Translations under genes and position numbers: made by a program | Notes under the pieces: model-generated | Told to the model about the DNA's origin: nothing | The model's database searches: none | Seen by the model: only the letters and a program-made list of their open reading frames with translations | DNA from: Caproiciproducens faecalis | GTDB lineage: Bacteria > Bacillota > Clostridia > Oscillospirales > Acutalibacteraceae | DNA length: 64,000 nt | Reading direction: 5' to 3' | Assembly: GCF_019448085.1 (NCBI RefSeq) | Contig: NZ_JAGFNZ010000007.1 | Location: 33,712-97,711 of the forward strand | Part shown: positions 1 through 8,638 of the stretch, piece after piece | Layout: each line of letters starts with the position of its first letter | Position numbering within the stretch: the stretch's first letter is position 1

Positions 1-462
1 CTTGACAGAGCTGTCGTTGGCATGCATTTCTTCAATCCCGCTCCGGTAATGAAGCTTGTCGAAGTAATCGCCGGTATTACTACTCCGGACGAGACAGTAG
101 AGAAGATTAAGGCGATCTCCGTTGAAATCGGCAAAACTCCTGTACAGGTCAAGGAAGCTGCCGGCTTCGTTGTTAACAGAATCCTTGTTCCTATGATTAA
201 TGAAGCAGTTGGAATCTATGCTGACGGCACCGCTTCCGCTGAAGATATTGACACGGCAATGAAGCTGGGTGCCAATCATCCGATGGGCCCCTTGGCTCTG
301 GGCGATTTGATCGGTCTGGATGTTGTTCTTGCTGTTATGGAAGTGCTTCAGTCCGAAACAGGCGACAGCAAATACCGTCCTCACCCCTTACTCAGAAAAA
401 TGGTCCGCGGCGGATTGCTTGGCAGAAAGACCGGTAAGGGCTTTTACGACTATACAAAATAA
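1..462 (+). CDS. hbd: 3-hydroxybutyryl-CoA dehydrogenase, C-terminal part (5' truncated by window edge)
   Basis: NAD(P)H-dependent reduction of acetoacetyl-CoA (or 3-oxoacyl-CoA) to the 3-hydroxyacyl-CoA in clostridial butyrate/caproate synthesis. The reading frame is open from base 1, so about 153 residues of a family of about 280 are visible. The catalytic His lies in GMHFFNPAP at the very start. The motif [10 protein letters not shown] and the helical C-terminal domain ([18 protein letters not shown]) follow, ending in the usual [11 protein letters not shown]. The N-terminal Rossmann domain lies outside the window. It is followed after 36 bases by bcd, then etfBA, the standard reverse beta-oxidation operon; crotonase and thiolase are probably upstream. 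The internal ATG at base 22 is not the real start. Confidence 0.95.
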   Translation, partial: LDRAVVGMHFFNPAPVMKLVEVIAGITTPDETVEKIKAISVEIGKTPVQVKEAAGFVVNRILVPMINEAVGIYADGTASAEDIDTAMKLGANHPMGPLALGDLIGLDVVLAVMEVLQSETGDSKYRPHPLLRKMVRGGLLGRKTGKGFYDYTK

Positions 463-498
463 GCAGTTGTTGCAAATATAGATTTTGGAGGAACGAGT

Positions 499-1638
499 AT
501 GGATTTCGTACTTAGCAAAGAACACCAAATGATCCGCACTCTGTACAAAGAGTTTGCGGAAAATGAAATAAAACCTCTTGCCCAGGAGCTGGACGAAGAA
601 GAGCGCTTCCCTGTAGAGACAGTTGAAAAACTGCACAAATACGGTTTTCTGGGAATTCCTTTCCCGAAGGAATACGGCGGCCAGGGCTGCGATACTCTTG
701 CATATGTTATGTGCATTGAAGAAGTCGCTAAGGTCTGCGGCACTACAAGCGTTGTAATTTCCGGACATACTTCTTTGGGTGCTGCGCCGATTCTGAAATA
801 CGGCACACCGGAACAGATTGAAAAGTATTTTGTTCCGCTTGCAAAAGGCGATAAATTAGGCGCGTTTGCTCTGACTGAGCCAAACGCCGGTACTGACGCT
901 TCCATGCAGCAGACAAAAGCTGTTCTGGACGGTGACCACTATGTACTGAACGGCAGCAAAATCTTTATTACAAACGCCGGTTATGCCGATACCTATATTA
1001 TTATTGCAATGACTGACAAGAGCAAGGGAACAAAGGGCATTTCTGCGTTCATCGTAGAAAAAGACTTCCCGGGCTTCAGCGTTGGCAAGAAAGAAAAGAA
1101 AATGGGTATCCGCGGTTCTTCTACCTGCGAACTCATCTTTGAAAACTGCATCGTTCCGAAGGAAAACCTGCTCGGCAAAGAGGGCAAGGGCTTTGGAATT
1201 GCTATGAACACACTCGACGGCGGCCGTATTGGTATCGCTGCTCAGGCTTTAGGCCTTGCAGAAGGTGCTTACGAAGAAACCATTAAGTATGTGAAAGAAA
1301 GAAAGCAGTTTGGCAGACCTCTGGCCAAATTCCAGAACACACAGTTCCAGCTTGCAGATATGGCAACAAAGATCAAGGCGGCACAGATGCTTGTTTATCG
1401 TGCGGCGATGGCAAAGGACACACAGAAGGTTTATTCTGAAGAAGCTGCAATGGCAAAGCTTTTTGCCGCTGAAGTTGCAATGGAAGTTACAACGAAAGCA
1501 GTTCAGCTTCATGGCGGTTATGGTTACACGAGAGAATATCCAGTTGAGCGCATGATGCGTGATGCCAAAATCACCGAGATCTACGAAGGTACCAGCGAAG
1601 TTCAGCGCATGGTTATTTCTGGTAACGAACTCAAATAA
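499..1638 (+). CDS. bcd: Butyryl-CoA (short-chain acyl-CoA) dehydrogenase
   Basis: FAD enzyme reducing crotonyl-CoA (or enoyl-CoA) to the saturated acyl-CoA with electrons from EtfAB. The 379 residues match the family length exactly. Visible motifs are the flavin-contacting LTEPNAGTDAS near residue 130, the ITNAGYAD stretch near 155, and the C-terminal catalytic Glu in EIYEGTSEVQR near 365. A GGAGG ribosome binding site precedes the ATG. It sits between hbd and etfB. In clostridia this arrangement forms the Bcd-Etf complex that couples crotonyl-CoA reduction by NADH to ferredoxin reduction. Whether C4 or longer chains are preferred cannot be read from the sequence. Confidence 0.96.
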   Translation: MDFVLSKEHQMIRTLYKEFAENEIKPLAQELDEEERFPVETVEKLHKYGFLGIPFPKEYGGQGCDTLAYVMCIEEVAKVCGTTSVVISGHTSLGAAPILKYGTPEQIEKYFVPLAKGDKLGAFALTEPNAGTDASMQQTKAVLDGDHYVLNGSKIFITNAGYADTYIIIAMTDKSKGTKGISAFIVEKDFPGFSVGKKEKKMGIRGSSTCELIFENCIVPKENLLGKEGKGFGIAMNTLDGGRIGIAAQALGLAEGAYEETIKYVKERKQFGRPLAKFQNTQFQLADMATKIKAAQMLVYRAAMAKDTQKVYSEEAAMAKLFAAEVAMEVTTKAVQLHGGYGYTREYPVERMMRDAKITEIYEGTSEVQRMVISGNELK

Positions 1639-1667
1639 CGATAAAAGCCCAAAAGGAGTGACAATTT

Positions 1668-2450
1668 TTGAATATTGTAGTTTGCATAAAACAAGTTCCA
1701 AACACCAATGAAGTTAAATTGGATCCGGTAACCGGTACTCTGATCCGTGAAGGCGTTCCCAGCATCATCAATCCTGATGACAAGGCCGGCCTGGAAGCGG
1801 CTCTCCGCTTAAAAGATCAGCTGGGCGCACACGTTACCGTTTTGTCCATGGGTCCGCCGCAGGCTGACGCTGCTCTGCGCGAAGCTCTTGCGATGGGCGC
1901 GGACGAAGCAATTCTGGTAACAGACAGAGCTTTCGGGGGCGCTGACACTCTGGCAACTTCCACTACGATTGCCGCAGCTCTTAAGACCCTTTCCTTTGAC
2001 CTGATTATTACAGGACGTCAGGCAATCGATGGCGACACCGCACAGGTTGGCCCTCAAATTGCCGAGCATCTTGGGATTCCGAATGTCAGCTATGCAGAAG
2101 AACTCAAAGTTGACGGAGATTCCATTACTGTAAAACGTCAGTATGAAGACAGATACCATATTCTCAAGGTGAAAATGCCCTGCCTGATTACTGCTTTGAG
2201 CGAATTGAATCAACCGCGCTACATGACCCCGGGCGGAATTTTTGATGCTTACAGAAGCAAGGAAGTCAAAACTCTTACCCGCGCAGATCTTGACGTGGAT
2301 GACGCACAAATCGGATTAAAAGGCTCACCAACCAGAGTTGCACAGACATTTACAAAGAGCTTGAAGGCGGCGGGTCAGCTTGTAAACCTTGACCCACAGG
2401 AGTCGGCTGAGTATATGCTCGAGAAACTCAGAGAAAAATTCATTATATAG
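1668..2450 (+). CDS. etfB: Electron transfer flavoprotein subunit beta
   Basis: Small subunit of the Etf that hands electrons to Bcd. It has 260 residues and a TTG start placed 7 bases after an AAAGGAGTG site. The N-terminus MNIVVCIKQVPNT is typical. The segment TGRQAIDGDTAQVGPQ near residue 121 matches the conserved NADH-site pattern described for the bifurcating Etf group, which supports an electron-bifurcating Bcd-Etf rather than a simple electron-transfer Etf. This assignment rests on motif memory, not a phylogeny. The stop codon abuts the next frame, so it is certainly co-transcribed with etfA. Confidence 0.95.
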   Translation: MNIVVCIKQVPNTNEVKLDPVTGTLIREGVPSIINPDDKAGLEAALRLKDQLGAHVTVLSMGPPQADAALREALAMGADEAILVTDRAFGGADTLATSTTIAAALKTLSFDLIITGRQAIDGDTAQVGPQIAEHLGIPNVSYAEELKVDGDSITVKRQYEDRYHILKVKMPCLITALSELNQPRYMTPGGIFDAYRSKEVKTLTRADLDVDDAQIGLKGSPTRVAQTFTKSLKAAGQLVNLDPQESAEYMLEKLREKFII

Positions 2451-2468
2451 TTGAAAGTGGTGAGCAAA

Positions 2469-3488
2469 ATGGATATTCAAGAATATAAGGGCGTATTTAT
2501 TTTCGTACAGCAGGTCGACAACAAAATAGCCGGTGTTTCTTTTGAACTTCTCGGAAAAGCCAAAGAGCTTGCAAAAGACATGGAAACAGAAGTGACCGCT
2601 GTTTTGCTTGGTTATAATGTATCCGGCCTTTGCAAAGAGCTGGCCAGCCACGGTGCTGACAAAATCATCATGGTTGATAACAAAGCTCTTGAGGTTTATT
2701 CTACAGAACCGTATGCACACAGCATGTATCATGTCATTGAGAAATATAAGCCGGCAGTAGTCCTTTACGGCGCGACCGCAATTGGCCGTGACCTTGCTCC
2801 GCGCGTATCTGCCAGAGTAAAGACCGGTCTGACTGCTGACTGCACAAAGCTGGAAGTCGCAACCGACGGTACTAAGAACCTGATGATGACTCGTCCGGCG
2901 TTCGGCGGCAACATCATGGCAACTATTCTTTGCCCTGAAAACCGTCCGCAGATGGCTACCGTTCGTCCCGGCGTTATGCAGAAGATTAAGCCGATCGAAG
3001 GTGCAGAGGTTCCGGTTGAAAAGTATGATCTTGAAATTGGCGCGGATCATCAGAACGTTGAGATCGTTGATATCATCAAAAAGGTATCCAATAAAATGGA
3101 TATTCAGGATGCGAAGATCCTTGTTTCCGGCGGCCGCGGCATGGGCTGCCCCGAGAATTTTGCCCTGCTCAAGGATTTGGCAGACGCACTTGGCGGCACC
3201 GTCAGCTCCTCCAGAGCATGTGTTGATGCCGGTTGGGTGGAAAAAGATATTCAAGTTGGCCAGACAGGTAAGACGGTTCGTCCGAACCTTTACATTGCCT
3301 GCGGTATTTCCGGTGCTATTCAGCACCTTGCCGGCATGGAAGAGTCCGACGTGATTATTGCAATCAACAAGGACGAAACCGCTCCGATCTTCGAAGTAGC
3401 CGACTACGGCGTTGTCGGAGATGTTACGAAAATTCTTCCTCTGTTTACAGAAGAAGTCAAAAAGGCAATGGCTGCCCGTAACGACTAA
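2469..3488 (+). CDS. etfA: Electron transfer flavoprotein subunit alpha
   Basis: Large FAD-binding Etf subunit. I prefer the ATG at 2469 (339 aa, MDIQEYKGVFIF) over the in-frame TTG at 2451. It gives the usual clostridial EtfA N-terminus, and GTGGTGAG just upstream can act as the ribosome binding site. The C-terminal FAD domain is intact: SGGRGMG, SRACVDAGW, QVGQTGKTVRPNLYIACGIS, INKDETAPIF. The gene closes the hbd-bcd-etfBA operon and is followed within 15 bases by a strong rho-independent terminator. Confidence 0.95.
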   Translation: MDIQEYKGVFIFVQQVDNKIAGVSFELLGKAKELAKDMETEVTAVLLGYNVSGLCKELASHGADKIIMVDNKALEVYSTEPYAHSMYHVIEKYKPAVVLYGATAIGRDLAPRVSARVKTGLTADCTKLEVATDGTKNLMMTRPAFGGNIMATILCPENRPQMATVRPGVMQKIKPIEGAEVPVEKYDLEIGADHQNVEIVDIIKKVSNKMDIQDAKILVSGGRGMGCPENFALLKDLADALGGTVSSSRACVDAGWVEKDIQVGQTGKTVRPNLYIACGISGAIQHLAGMEESDVIIAINKDETAPIFEVADYGVVGDVTKILPLFTEEVKKAMAARND

Positions 3489-3500
3489 TCAGCATTTCTA

Positions 3501-3537
3501 AAAAGACTCCGTGTTGCGCAGCACGGAGTCTTTTTTA
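3501..3537 (+). terminator. Rho-independent terminator of the hbd-bcd-etfBA operon
   Basis: A perfect 13-bp inverted repeat (AAAAGACTCCGTG at 3501-3513, CACGGAGTCTTTT at 3522-3534) with an 8-base loop is followed by a T-run. It lies 12 bases downstream of the etfA stop. Confidence 0.92.
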
Positions 3538-3612
3538 TTTGTATATATTGTGAGGTATGTATATAATAACAGCTCCCGGTTTTTGAACGGAACCAGTAAA
3601 AAAACAGACATT

Positions 3613-3658
3613 GAAAAAAAGCCTCTCATCGTAGGATAATTCAACTACGATGAGAGGC
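3613..3658 (-). terminator. Rho-independent terminator of the CoA-transferase gene (minus strand)
   Basis: A 14-bp perfect stem (3621-3634 with 3645-3658) and 10-base loop. On the minus strand it is followed by a run of seven T (plus-strand A-run at 3614-3620), directly downstream of the CoA-transferase stop at 3681. Confidence 0.9.
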
Positions 3659-3680
3659 CAATTTTATGAAAAGAAAGTGG

Positions 3681-5240
3681 TTATTTTTTTAAACCCATTT
3701 TTTCTTTTTTGAAAATTCTTACGTCCATTTCTTTTAGATCAGGGGCAATAATCGGTTTCATCGGCATATGTGCCAACACATCTTTTTCCAAATCAATGCC
3801 GGGCGCAATTTCCGTCAGCATAACACCGTCTTTGGTGAGCTTAAATACGGCGCGCTCCGTAATGTACATAACGGGAAGATTGTTTTTGACAGCCGTTTTC
3901 ACACTGAAAGTAATATGTTCCACGCTCTCACGGAATTTATTGACGCTGCCTTCCTGTAAAATATGCAGTTTTCCGTCTTTTACTTCCGTCTTCAGGCCGT
4001 TTGCCGTGAAGGTGCCGCAGAAAAATACCTGTTTGGAATTTTGGGAAATATCGATGAATCCGCCGCACCCGGGCAGCTTCGCTCCGAATTTGGACACATT
4101 TACATTGCCTTCCTTATCAGATTCGGCGAAACCCAAAAAGGCCTGATCCAGTCCGCCGCCCTGATAGAAATCGAACATAGAGGGCATAGAAATGATGGAA
4201 TCAGGATTTAAACTGACGCCGAAGTCAATGCTGCTTTGTGGGTTGCCGCCAAAAATACCGGATTCCACAGTTAAGGCAAATTTGTTGGTGATGCCTTCTT
4301 CCAAAGCGACGGAAGAGATATATTCCGGGATACCGATGCCAAGGTTGACAACGCTGCCGTCCTTCAGTTCCATAGCCGCGCGGCGTGCAATGATTTTCTT
4401 GTTGTTCAGTGGGGCAGGGGTGAACTCGCTCGATCCAATACGGTGTTCACCGGAGAAACCGGGGTTATACTGAGTGCCGTAATTCTGCATATGATATTTC
4501 ATATCGCTGACAACCACCACAGCGTCTACCAGAACACCGGGAATTTCAACCTTTTGCGGGTCCAGGGATCCTGCCTTTACAACGCGTTCAACCTGAACAA
4601 TCACAGTGCCGCCGGAATTCTTGCAGGCCTGCGCGACCGCGAGTGTTTCCGTACGAACACCTTCGCGTTCTATGGAGATGTTCCCGTTTTCATCCGCGTA
4701 AGTACCACCCAGAATGGCGAAATCAACCGGGTGTGTCTTATAAAACAGATATTCTTTCCCGTCAATTTCCATCAGGCTGACCAAGTCTTCCGCTTCGCGT
4801 GTAAGGGGATTTAGCTTGCCGCCCAAACTGCGCGGGTCAACAAAAGTACCCAGACCAACCTGAGAGATCGTTCCAGGCTTGTGTGCCGCCGTGTCGCGGA
4901 ACATATGCGTGGTAACGCCCTGAGGGAAGTCATATGCCAGAATTTTGTTGTCGATGACCAGTTTGCCGAGTTTCGGCGCCATCCCCCAGTGGCCGCCGAT
5001 TCCCCGGCGCACCAAGCCCTCGTGGGCTAAATGGTTCAGCCCTTTGGTTTTTCCGTCGCCCTGCGCGGCGCAAAATAGCAGGGTAAGGTTATTCGGTTTT
5101 CCGGTCTCCAGAAACCGATTTTCGATTTCCATTGCAATTTCCTCAGCAACTGAGGCGCCCATGAATCCATTGGTTGCGAAATTAATATTATTTGGCACCA
5201 GATCGGCCGCTTGCCGTGCAGTCAATATCTTTACAGCCAT
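3681..5240 (-). CDS. pct: Propionate/acetate-type acyl-CoA:carboxylate CoA-transferase (Pct/YdiF family)
   Basis: Family I CoA-transferase that moves CoA between acyl-CoA and acetate, propionate, lactate, butyrate or similar acids. The single 519-residue chain carries both halves (alpha-like about 1-280, beta-like about 290-519), as in Clostridium propionicum Pct and E. coli YdiF. The probable catalytic glutamate is Glu326 in LTVESGIFGG, close to Glu324 of C. propionicum Pct. A GGAGGA site precedes the ATG, and a consensus-like promoter lies at 5273-5300. It is divergent from a WYL regulator, which may control it. In a chain-elongating clostridium it could release the end-product acid. Substrate range cannot be deduced. 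Confidence 0.88.
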   Translation of the reverse strand: MAVKILTARQAADLVPNNINFATNGFMGASVAEEIAMEIENRFLETGKPNNLTLLFCAAQGDGKTKGLNHLAHEGLVRRGIGGHWGMAPKLGKLVIDNKILAYDFPQGVTTHMFRDTAAHKPGTISQVGLGTFVDPRSLGGKLNPLTREAEDLVSLMEIDGKEYLFYKTHPVDFAILGGTYADENGNISIEREGVRTETLAVAQACKNSGGTVIVQVERVVKAGSLDPQKVEIPGVLVDAVVVVSDMKYHMQNYGTQYNPGFSGEHRIGSSEFTPAPLNNKKIIARRAAMELKDGSVVNLGIGIPEYISSVALEEGITNKFALTVESGIFGGNPQSSIDFGVSLNPDSIISMPSMFDFYQGGGLDQAFLGFAESDKEGNVNVSKFGAKLPGCGGFIDISQNSKQVFFCGTFTANGLKTEVKDGKLHILQEGSVNKFRESVEHITFSVKTAVKNNLPVMYITERAVFKLTKDGVMLTEIAPGIDLEKDVLAHMPMKPIIAPDLKEMDVRIFKKEKMGLKK

Positions 5241-5272
5241 ACTTCAATCCTCCGAAAAAATACTTTGTTAAT

Positions 5273-5300
5273 ATTATATCATTTTCATAAAAAATTACAA
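5273..5300 (-). promoter_or_regulatory. Promoter of the CoA-transferase gene
   Basis: Reading the minus strand, TTGTAA (5295-5300) and TATAAT (5273-5278) are separated by 16 bases, 33 bases upstream of the ATG. The -10 is a perfect SigA match; the -35 is partial. Confidence 0.65.
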
Positions 5301-5349
5301 GTTGCTTTATGCCGAAATATGTCTTTTTGTAGTGATTATCGTAAACGAA

Positions 5350-5363
5350 TACAATATTTTGTA
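5350..5363. promoter_or_regulatory. Inverted repeat in the pct/WYL-regulator divergent region (possible operator)
   Basis: A perfect TACAA-N4-TTGTA palindrome (5350-5354 and 5359-5363) lies between the divergent CoA-transferase and WYL-regulator genes. It could be a regulator binding site, but AT-rich intergenic DNA makes short palindromes common. Confidence 0.3.
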
Positions 5364-5442
5364 ATACTGAAAAAAAGATTAACCCTATAAACATAGAATG
5401 TGTTAAAATTATCTTGATAAACAGAAAGCAGGTGAAATGTTC

Positions 5443-6471
5443 ATGATACATAGCAGCGCCAAAATCAAACTTTTATTACTGTGGAAGCTGCTGAAGGAAT
5501 ATTCCGATGACGAACACCCGGTTTCCGCGGTTGAACTGTGCCGACTTCTTGAACAGGAAGGAATAGAAACGGAGCGGAAATCTATTTACCGCGATATTGA
5601 TGTTTTGACGCACTTCGGAGTGGATATCGTTTATACACGTTCCCCGCGGCAGGGCTTTTTTATAGCCAAACGCGACTTCGAACTTGCCGAAGTCCGTCTG
5701 CTGATGGATGCTGTGCTGACGGCCCCGTTTATAACCAATAAAAAAACAGCCGAATTAACGGACAAGCTTTGTGGGCTTATCAGTTGTCATCAGGCTGAAG
5801 CGGTTTTGAAACAAATCTATGTGGATCAGCGAGTAAAATTCGAAAATGAAGAAATCTATTACAATATTGATACGATCAATCGTGCGATAGCTCAACACAA
5901 AAAGCTCTCATTCTCTTACCATCATCGAGTAATCGTCAATCACAAAGCACAGCTGGATGACGGCAGAGAATTTATAATCAGCCCATATACGCTTTTGTGG
6001 GCCAACGACAAATATTATCTGGCAGGAAATTACGAAAAATATGATACCGTAAGTAATTACCGGCTGGACCGGATGAAAAAAATTGCCCTGACATCTCAGG
6101 AAGCCCGTCCGTTCTATGAAGTCTGTGAGTATCGGGATCATTTTGATACCGCCGATTATTTAAGAAAAACATTCAATATGTTTAATGGGGAGCATGAATT
6201 CGTGGTCCTGAGGTGTTCCAACAGTCTGCTCGAAACGATTATTGACAAATTCGGCAGTGAAATCGAATTTTCCTGCCATGACAGCAACGCTTTTACAGTA
6301 AGAGCGTCCGTATGCGTCAGTGACGGCTTGATAGAGTGGCTGATGCAATACGGGGACAGAATCATGGTATTGTCACCGCAGACACTGAGAGACGAGATGC
6401 TCATGCGAATTGAAGCGGTGCATGACGTGTACGGAACTACGAAAAAAACATGTGTTCCACAAAAATTTTGA
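5443..6471 (+). CDS. HTH-WYL domain transcriptional regulator
   Basis: 342-residue regulator of the YafY/WYL type. An N-terminal winged helix-turn-helix (about 1-65; AVELCRLLEQEGIETERKSIYRDIDVL) is followed by a WYL-type ligand-sensing domain. The motif region ISPYTLLWANDKYYLAGNYEKY with NYRLDRM follows near residues 180-215, then a C-terminal extension. The ATG at 5443 is chosen over 5437 because it is 8 bases from AGGTGA; the other is only 2. It is divergent from the CoA-transferase, so it is a candidate local regulator of that gene (inference). Its last 35 bases overlap the convergent mntP. Confidence 0.85.
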   Translation: MIHSSAKIKLLLLWKLLKEYSDDEHPVSAVELCRLLEQEGIETERKSIYRDIDVLTHFGVDIVYTRSPRQGFFIAKRDFELAEVRLLMDAVLTAPFITNKKTAELTDKLCGLISCHQAEAVLKQIYVDQRVKFENEEIYYNIDTINRAIAQHKKLSFSYHHRVIVNHKAQLDDGREFIISPYTLLWANDKYYLAGNYEKYDTVSNYRLDRMKKIALTSQEARPFYEVCEYRDHFDTADYLRKTFNMFNGEHEFVVLRCSNSLLETIIDKFGSEIEFSCHDSNAFTVRASVCVSDGLIEWLMQYGDRIMVLSPQTLRDEMLMRIEAVHDVYGTTKKTCVPQKF

Positions 6472-7024
6472 TGCCGATTCCTGTCAGGACTACTCCGCCA
6501 AACAGCTCCGCTTTTGATGTTAGCAGCTTACCGAAATTTTTCCCAATGTAAACACCTGCCAGACAAAGAAAAAATGTAACGGCGCCGATGATTCCTACGG
6601 ACAAAGCCATTGCCGCACCCGTTCTGGCACCCACTGCAGACGGAAGAATGATTCCGGTTGCCAGCGCATCAATACTCGTTGCGACCGAGAGTGTCATCAG
6701 TGTTTTAAAACTGATGTCGTTTTGCTTTTGACCGGCATTTCTTTCTTCCGGCTCTTTCGCTGACTCCACCATCATTCTGATTCCCAGGTAGGAAAGAAGA
6801 ATGAAAGCGACCCAGTGGTCCACGGTACTGATGAAGCTTTCGCCCGCCTTCCCAACCAGCCAGCCAAGCATGGGCATAACCGCCTGAAAGAGTCCGAAAC
6901 TGAGGGCAAGTTTTAACGAAAATTTCGGGGTTACCTTTCGAACGGTTGCTCCATTCGTAATACTAACCGCAAGTGCATCCATGGCAAGGCCTAAAGCAAT
7001 GCCCACCAATGAAATAAAATCCAT
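6437..7024 (-). CDS. mntP: Manganese efflux pump MntP
   Basis: 195-residue polytopic membrane protein of the MntP (YebN) family that exports Mn2+. There are six predicted membrane helices in two three-helix repeats. The signature acidic motifs are MDALAVS (near residue 15) and SIDALATG (near 118). A CGGAGG site precedes the ATG, and a near-consensus promoter lies at 7060-7088. The upstream leader is only about 30 bases, so there is no room for the yybP-ykoY manganese riboswitch often found with mntP. The 3' end overlaps the convergent WYL regulator by 35 bases. Confidence 0.92.
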   Translation of the reverse strand: MDFISLVGIALGLAMDALAVSITNGATVRKVTPKFSLKLALSFGLFQAVMPMLGWLVGKAGESFISTVDHWVAFILLSYLGIRMMVESAKEPEERNAGQKQNDISFKTLMTLSVATSIDALATGIILPSAVGARTGAAMALSVGIIGAVTFFLCLAGVYIGKNFGKLLTSKAELFGGVVLTGIGIKIFVEHMFFS

Positions 7025-7059
7025 GGTTTTCCTCCGAATCTAAAAAAGACATGAATATT

Positions 7060-7088
7060 ATCATACCTTTTTCTTGAGATAATGTCAA
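7060..7088 (-). promoter_or_regulatory. Promoter of mntP
   Basis: On the minus strand, TTGACA (7083-7088), a 17-base spacer and TATGAT (7060-7065), about 36 bases upstream of the mntP ATG. Confidence 0.8.
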
Positions 7089-7147
7089 TCAGCAAGGATA
7101 GACAAGTTTTCAGTTTAACGCGGTATTAATTTAATATCTTAAATCAA

Positions 7148-7176
7148 TTGAGTTTCCATATAAGGCATGATAAAAT
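7148..7176 (+). promoter_or_regulatory. Promoter of hisHF
   Basis: TTGAGT (7148-7153), 17-base spacer, TAAAAT (7171-7176), 35 bases upstream of the hisH ATG. No T-box or other leader structure fits in this short 5' region. Confidence 0.6.
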
Positions 7177-7211
7177 ATAGGTAATAACTTCGTTGAAAAG
7201 GAAAATGTGCT

Positions 7212-7823
7212 ATGATTGCTGTGATTGATTACGGTGCCGGAAATCTGCAGAGCGTTGTAAAGGCTTTTCATTATATAGGCTGTGATGTTCATGTCACGGC
7301 AGATAAAGAAGAACTGAAAAATGCTTCTGCCGCTGTTTTGCCCGGGGTCGGTGCGTTTGGCGACGCGATGGGCTGTCTGAAAAAAAACGATTTTGTGAAC
7401 CCGGTGCTGGATTTTATAGAGAGCGGAAAGCCATTTTTCGGTATTTGTTTGGGTTTGCAGCTCCTTTTTGAAGAAAGCGAAGAGACTCCCGGAATAAGCG
7501 GTCTGGGCGTTCTCAAAGGAAAAATTCTAAAAATCCCGGCAGAGACAGGGTTGAAAATTCCTCATATCGGATGGAATTCTCTTTCCGTAAAAGAGAACAC
7601 AGGACTTTTTCAAAATCTGGAACCCGATCCCTATGTGTATTTTGTCCATTCTTTCTATCTGAAAGCGGAAAATTCGGAGGTCGTTTCCTCCACCGCCGAA
7701 TACGGCGTTACCATTGACGCATCCGTTCAGCACGGCAATCTTTTTGCAACCCAGTTTCACCCGGAAAAAAGCGGGAAAACCGGTTTGCAGATGCTCAAAA
7801 ATTTTGTTGCGCTTATTCCTTAA
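7212..7823 (+). CDS. hisH: Imidazole glycerol phosphate synthase, glutaminase subunit HisH
   Basis: Releases ammonia from glutamine for HisF in histidine biosynthesis. The 203-residue class I glutamine amidotransferase has the catalytic Cys in GICLGLQLL near residue 80, the HisH-specific PHIGWN near 117, and the His/Glu pair in QFHPEKS near 182. It begins [10 protein letters not shown] as usual. It is followed after 22 bases by hisF. The other his genes are not nearby, so this is a detached hisHF pair. Confidence 0.94.
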   Translation: MIAVIDYGAGNLQSVVKAFHYIGCDVHVTADKEELKNASAAVLPGVGAFGDAMGCLKKNDFVNPVLDFIESGKPFFGICLGLQLLFEESEETPGISGLGVLKGKILKIPAETGLKIPHIGWNSLSVKENTGLFQNLEPDPYVYFVHSFYLKAENSEVVSSTAEYGVTIDASVQHGNLFATQFHPEKSGKTGLQMLKNFVALIP

Positions 7824-7845
7824 ATTTTGTCCGGAGGTCAGAATT

Positions 7846-8604
7846 ATGTATGCAAAACGGATTATACCCTGTCTGGATGTAAACGGCGGCCGGGTTGTAA
7901 AGGGAACTTCCTTTCTTAATCTGCGCGATGCAGGCGACCCGGTCGAAGCTGCCGTCGAGTACGACAGACAAGGGGCGGACGAGCTTGTGCTGCTGGATAT
8001 CACCGCATCGTCTGAGGCTCGGGGTATTATGCTGAATATTGTCAGCAAGGTTGCCGATCAGATCTTTATCCCGTTTACGGTTGGCGGCGGAATCAGGACA
8101 GTGGATGATTTTACTGCTTTGCTGCGAGCAGGTGCAGATAAGGTTTCCGTCAATTCTGCCGCGCTGAATCGTCCTGCCATCATCAGTGAGGCCGCGGAAA
8201 AGTTCGGGAGCCAGTGCGTTGTGTGTGCCATTGACGCAAAACGAAGGGGAGAAAGCGGCTGGACTGTTTATCAGAACGGAGGCCGCATCGATACAGGAAA
8301 AGACGCCGTGGAATGGGCTGTGGAGGCAGCACGTCTGGGCGCGGGGGAGATCCTTCTGACCAGCATGGATTGCGACGGCGTAAAAAACGGTTATGACCTT
8401 GAATTGACTGCGGCAATTTCGCAGCTTGTAAATATTCCGGTGATTGCATCCGGCGGTGCGGGAAAGCTGGAGCATTTTTACGATGCATTTACCACGGGAA
8501 AAGCGGACGCGGTTCTGGCGGCTTCACTTTTCCATTTCGGGGAAATCACGATTCCGGAACTGAAAACGTATCTGTCGCAAAAGGGAATTTCCGTCAGACA
8601 GTAA
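7846..8604 (+). CDS. hisF: Imidazole glycerol phosphate synthase, cyclase subunit HisF
   Basis: (beta-alpha)8-barrel cyclase forming IGP and AICAR from PRFAR and ammonia. The ATG at 7846 follows CCGGAGG and gives 252 residues, the standard length; an upstream in-frame ATG at 7714 is inside hisH and is rejected. The catalytic Asp residues are in PCLDVNGG (near 11) and AIDAKR (near 130). The phosphate sites VGGGIRT and ASGGAG are present. The usual SMDxDGTK reads [10 protein letters not shown] here, a small departure at a conserved Thr. A terminator follows immediately. Confidence 0.94.
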   Translation: MYAKRIIPCLDVNGGRVVKGTSFLNLRDAGDPVEAAVEYDRQGADELVLLDITASSEARGIMLNIVSKVADQIFIPFTVGGGIRTVDDFTALLRAGADKVSVNSAALNRPAIISEAAEKFGSQCVVCAIDAKRRGESGWTVYQNGGRIDTGKDAVEWAVEAARLGAGEILLTSMDCDGVKNGYDLELTAAISQLVNIPVIASGGAGKLEHFYDAFTTGKADAVLAASLFHFGEITIPELKTYLSQKGISVRQ

Positions 8605-8607
8605 ATT

Positions 8608-8638
8608 TGAGGCTGAATTTGATTCAGCCTCATTTTTT
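8608..8638 (+). terminator. Rho-independent terminator after hisF
   Basis: An 11-bp stem (8608-8618 with 8622-8632), 3-base loop, then six T. It starts 3 bases after the hisF stop. Confidence 0.9.

Noticed and set aside
2325..3326. Long open frame (333 codons) antisense to etfA
   Set aside because: It is a codon-bias shadow of etfA with no ribosome binding site and no recognisable motif; etfA is certain on the other strand.
7025..7211. Manganese (yybP-ykoY) riboswitch upstream of mntP
   Set aside because: The promoter sits only about 36 bases from the ATG, leaving no room for the aptamer, and no fitting stems are visible.
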